From positions 124,001 through 188,000 of the forward strand of contig NCCZ01000004.1 of assembly GCA_002279935.1 (NCBI GenBank): a stretch of DNA of 64,000 nucleotides, read 5' to 3'. Below, piece after piece: positions 63,601 to 64,000 of the stretch; position 1 is the first letter of the stretch; each line of letters starts with the position of its first letter. The position numbers were made by a program, and so were the translations under genes. The DNA is from Hyphomicrobium sp. 12-62-95. GTDB taxonomy: Bacteria > Pseudomonadota > Alphaproteobacteria > Rhizobiales > Hyphomicrobiaceae. The notes under the pieces were generated by a model, which was not told the origin of the DNA, did no database searches, and saw only the letters and a list, made by a program, of their open reading frames with translations.

Positions 63601-64000
63601 GTGGATACCATTAATCCGCAGATCTCGGTTCTCGACGAATTCAAGCTGCGCGACGAATTGAAGACGATGCGGTCCCAGATTCCGGACGCGCCCGGCCTGA
63701 ACCCGATCGTCAACATCGGCTTCTATCTCTCGCGCAGCCTCGAGTCGGGCAAGATCAGCTTCGACGATTTGAAAGCGCTCGCCGGCCGCCTCATGGACCG
63801 CGCCTGCGTCCGCCGCGCCGAACGCCTGCGCGAGCAGATCGGCTACGTCGACAACCAGACGACCATCCGCGAATTCTCCACCTTCGTCGCCAAGACCGTC
63901 GGCAATGACCCCGACCAGGAAAAGGCCTTCGCGGCTTTCCAGGACCGCTGGGGCCGCGCCCGCAACGGCATCGTCTTCACCGCCCATCCGACCTTCGGCC
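63601..64000 (+). CDS. ppc: Phosphoenolpyruvate carboxylase, N-terminal part only
   Basis: The frame opens at GTG 63601 with GGAGG eight or nine bases ahead and is open to the window end (about 133 residues: MDTINPQISVLDEFKLRDELKTMRSQIPDAPGL...). Near the end it reads RARNGIVFTAHPTFG, which carries the TAHPT core of PEP carboxylases, with Phe where most have Glu. The enzyme fixes bicarbonate onto phosphoenolpyruvate to give oxaloacetate, the carboxylation step of the serine cycle. Location after mtkB agrees with that role. Confidence 0.88.
   Translation, partial: MDTINPQISVLDEFKLRDELKTMRSQIPDAPGLNPIVNIGFYLSRSLESGKISFDDLKALAGRLMDRACVRRAERLREQIGYVDNQTTIREFSTFVAKTVGNDPDQEKAFAAFQDRWGRARNGIVFTAHPTFG

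Overview
The window is about 62% GC, densely coded on both strands, and reads as the chromosome of a methylotrophic alphaproteobacterium. The strongest clue is the right end: serine-glyoxylate aminotransferase, malyl-CoA lyase, both malate-CoA ligase subunits and the start of phosphoenolpyruvate carboxylase lie in one direction, which is the core of the serine cycle for C1 assimilation. A phasin, a CenR-type regulator, a UbiH-type hydroxylase and two YciB paralogues also fit the order Hyphomicrobiales. A Hyphomicrobium-like organism is my inference from gene content and order, not from a database search.

Layout. 0-5 kb: end of a YggS-type PLP protein, a cupin, a LURP-one-like protein, an ammonium transporter with a sigma-54-like promoter, and a class I aminotransferase. 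5-11 kb: ftsK, lolA, a candidate small RNA with C-rich loops, a cyclic-nucleotide-binding protein, cenR and an L,D-transpeptidase. 11-16 kb: glnK-amtB (same promoter box as the first amt), a TesB thioesterase, a UbiH-type hydroxylase and a rhodanese. 16-21 kb: ffh, rpsP and rimM interrupted by unknown or regulatory genes, including an HTH-GrlR-like fusion. 21-27 kb: an aldose dehydrogenase, a dapF broken by a small deletion, ftsY, two yciB genes and a MarR regulator. 27-39 kb: asd, a CoA-disulfide reductase with a rhodanese domain, an YkgJ-like protein, a MOSC protein, an HdeD-like protein, leuB, an M23 peptidase, gpmA, dapB, ppa and a GNAT. 39-51 kb: a phasin, a PIF1-like helicase, typA, ndh, pheS-x-pheT, rpmI-rplT, csp and infA. 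51-58 kb: a periplasmic binding protein, a family 2 glycosyltransferase, tRNA-Gly(CCC), a radical SAM protein, mscL and a two-gene sodium:solute symporter. 58-64 kb: a LuxR-type regulator whose receiver lacks the phospho-accepting Asp, then the serine-cycle cluster.

How the genes work together. Sga converts serine and glyoxylate to hydroxypyruvate and glycine, PEP carboxylase makes oxaloacetate, malate-CoA ligase (MtkAB) makes malyl-CoA, and Mcl splits it to acetyl-CoA and glyoxylate. Two ammonium transporter loci share a near-identical -24/-12-type box, pointing to common nitrogen control. Genes for diaminopimelate synthesis (asd, dapB, a possible dapC and the damaged dapF) are scattered across the window.

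No CRISPR array, insertion sequence, integrase or prophage gene was seen. The most notable observations are the pseudo-receiver regulator beside the serine cycle, the deletion and frameshift in dapF, the candidate C-rich-loop small RNA, and the shared promoter box of the two amt loci.
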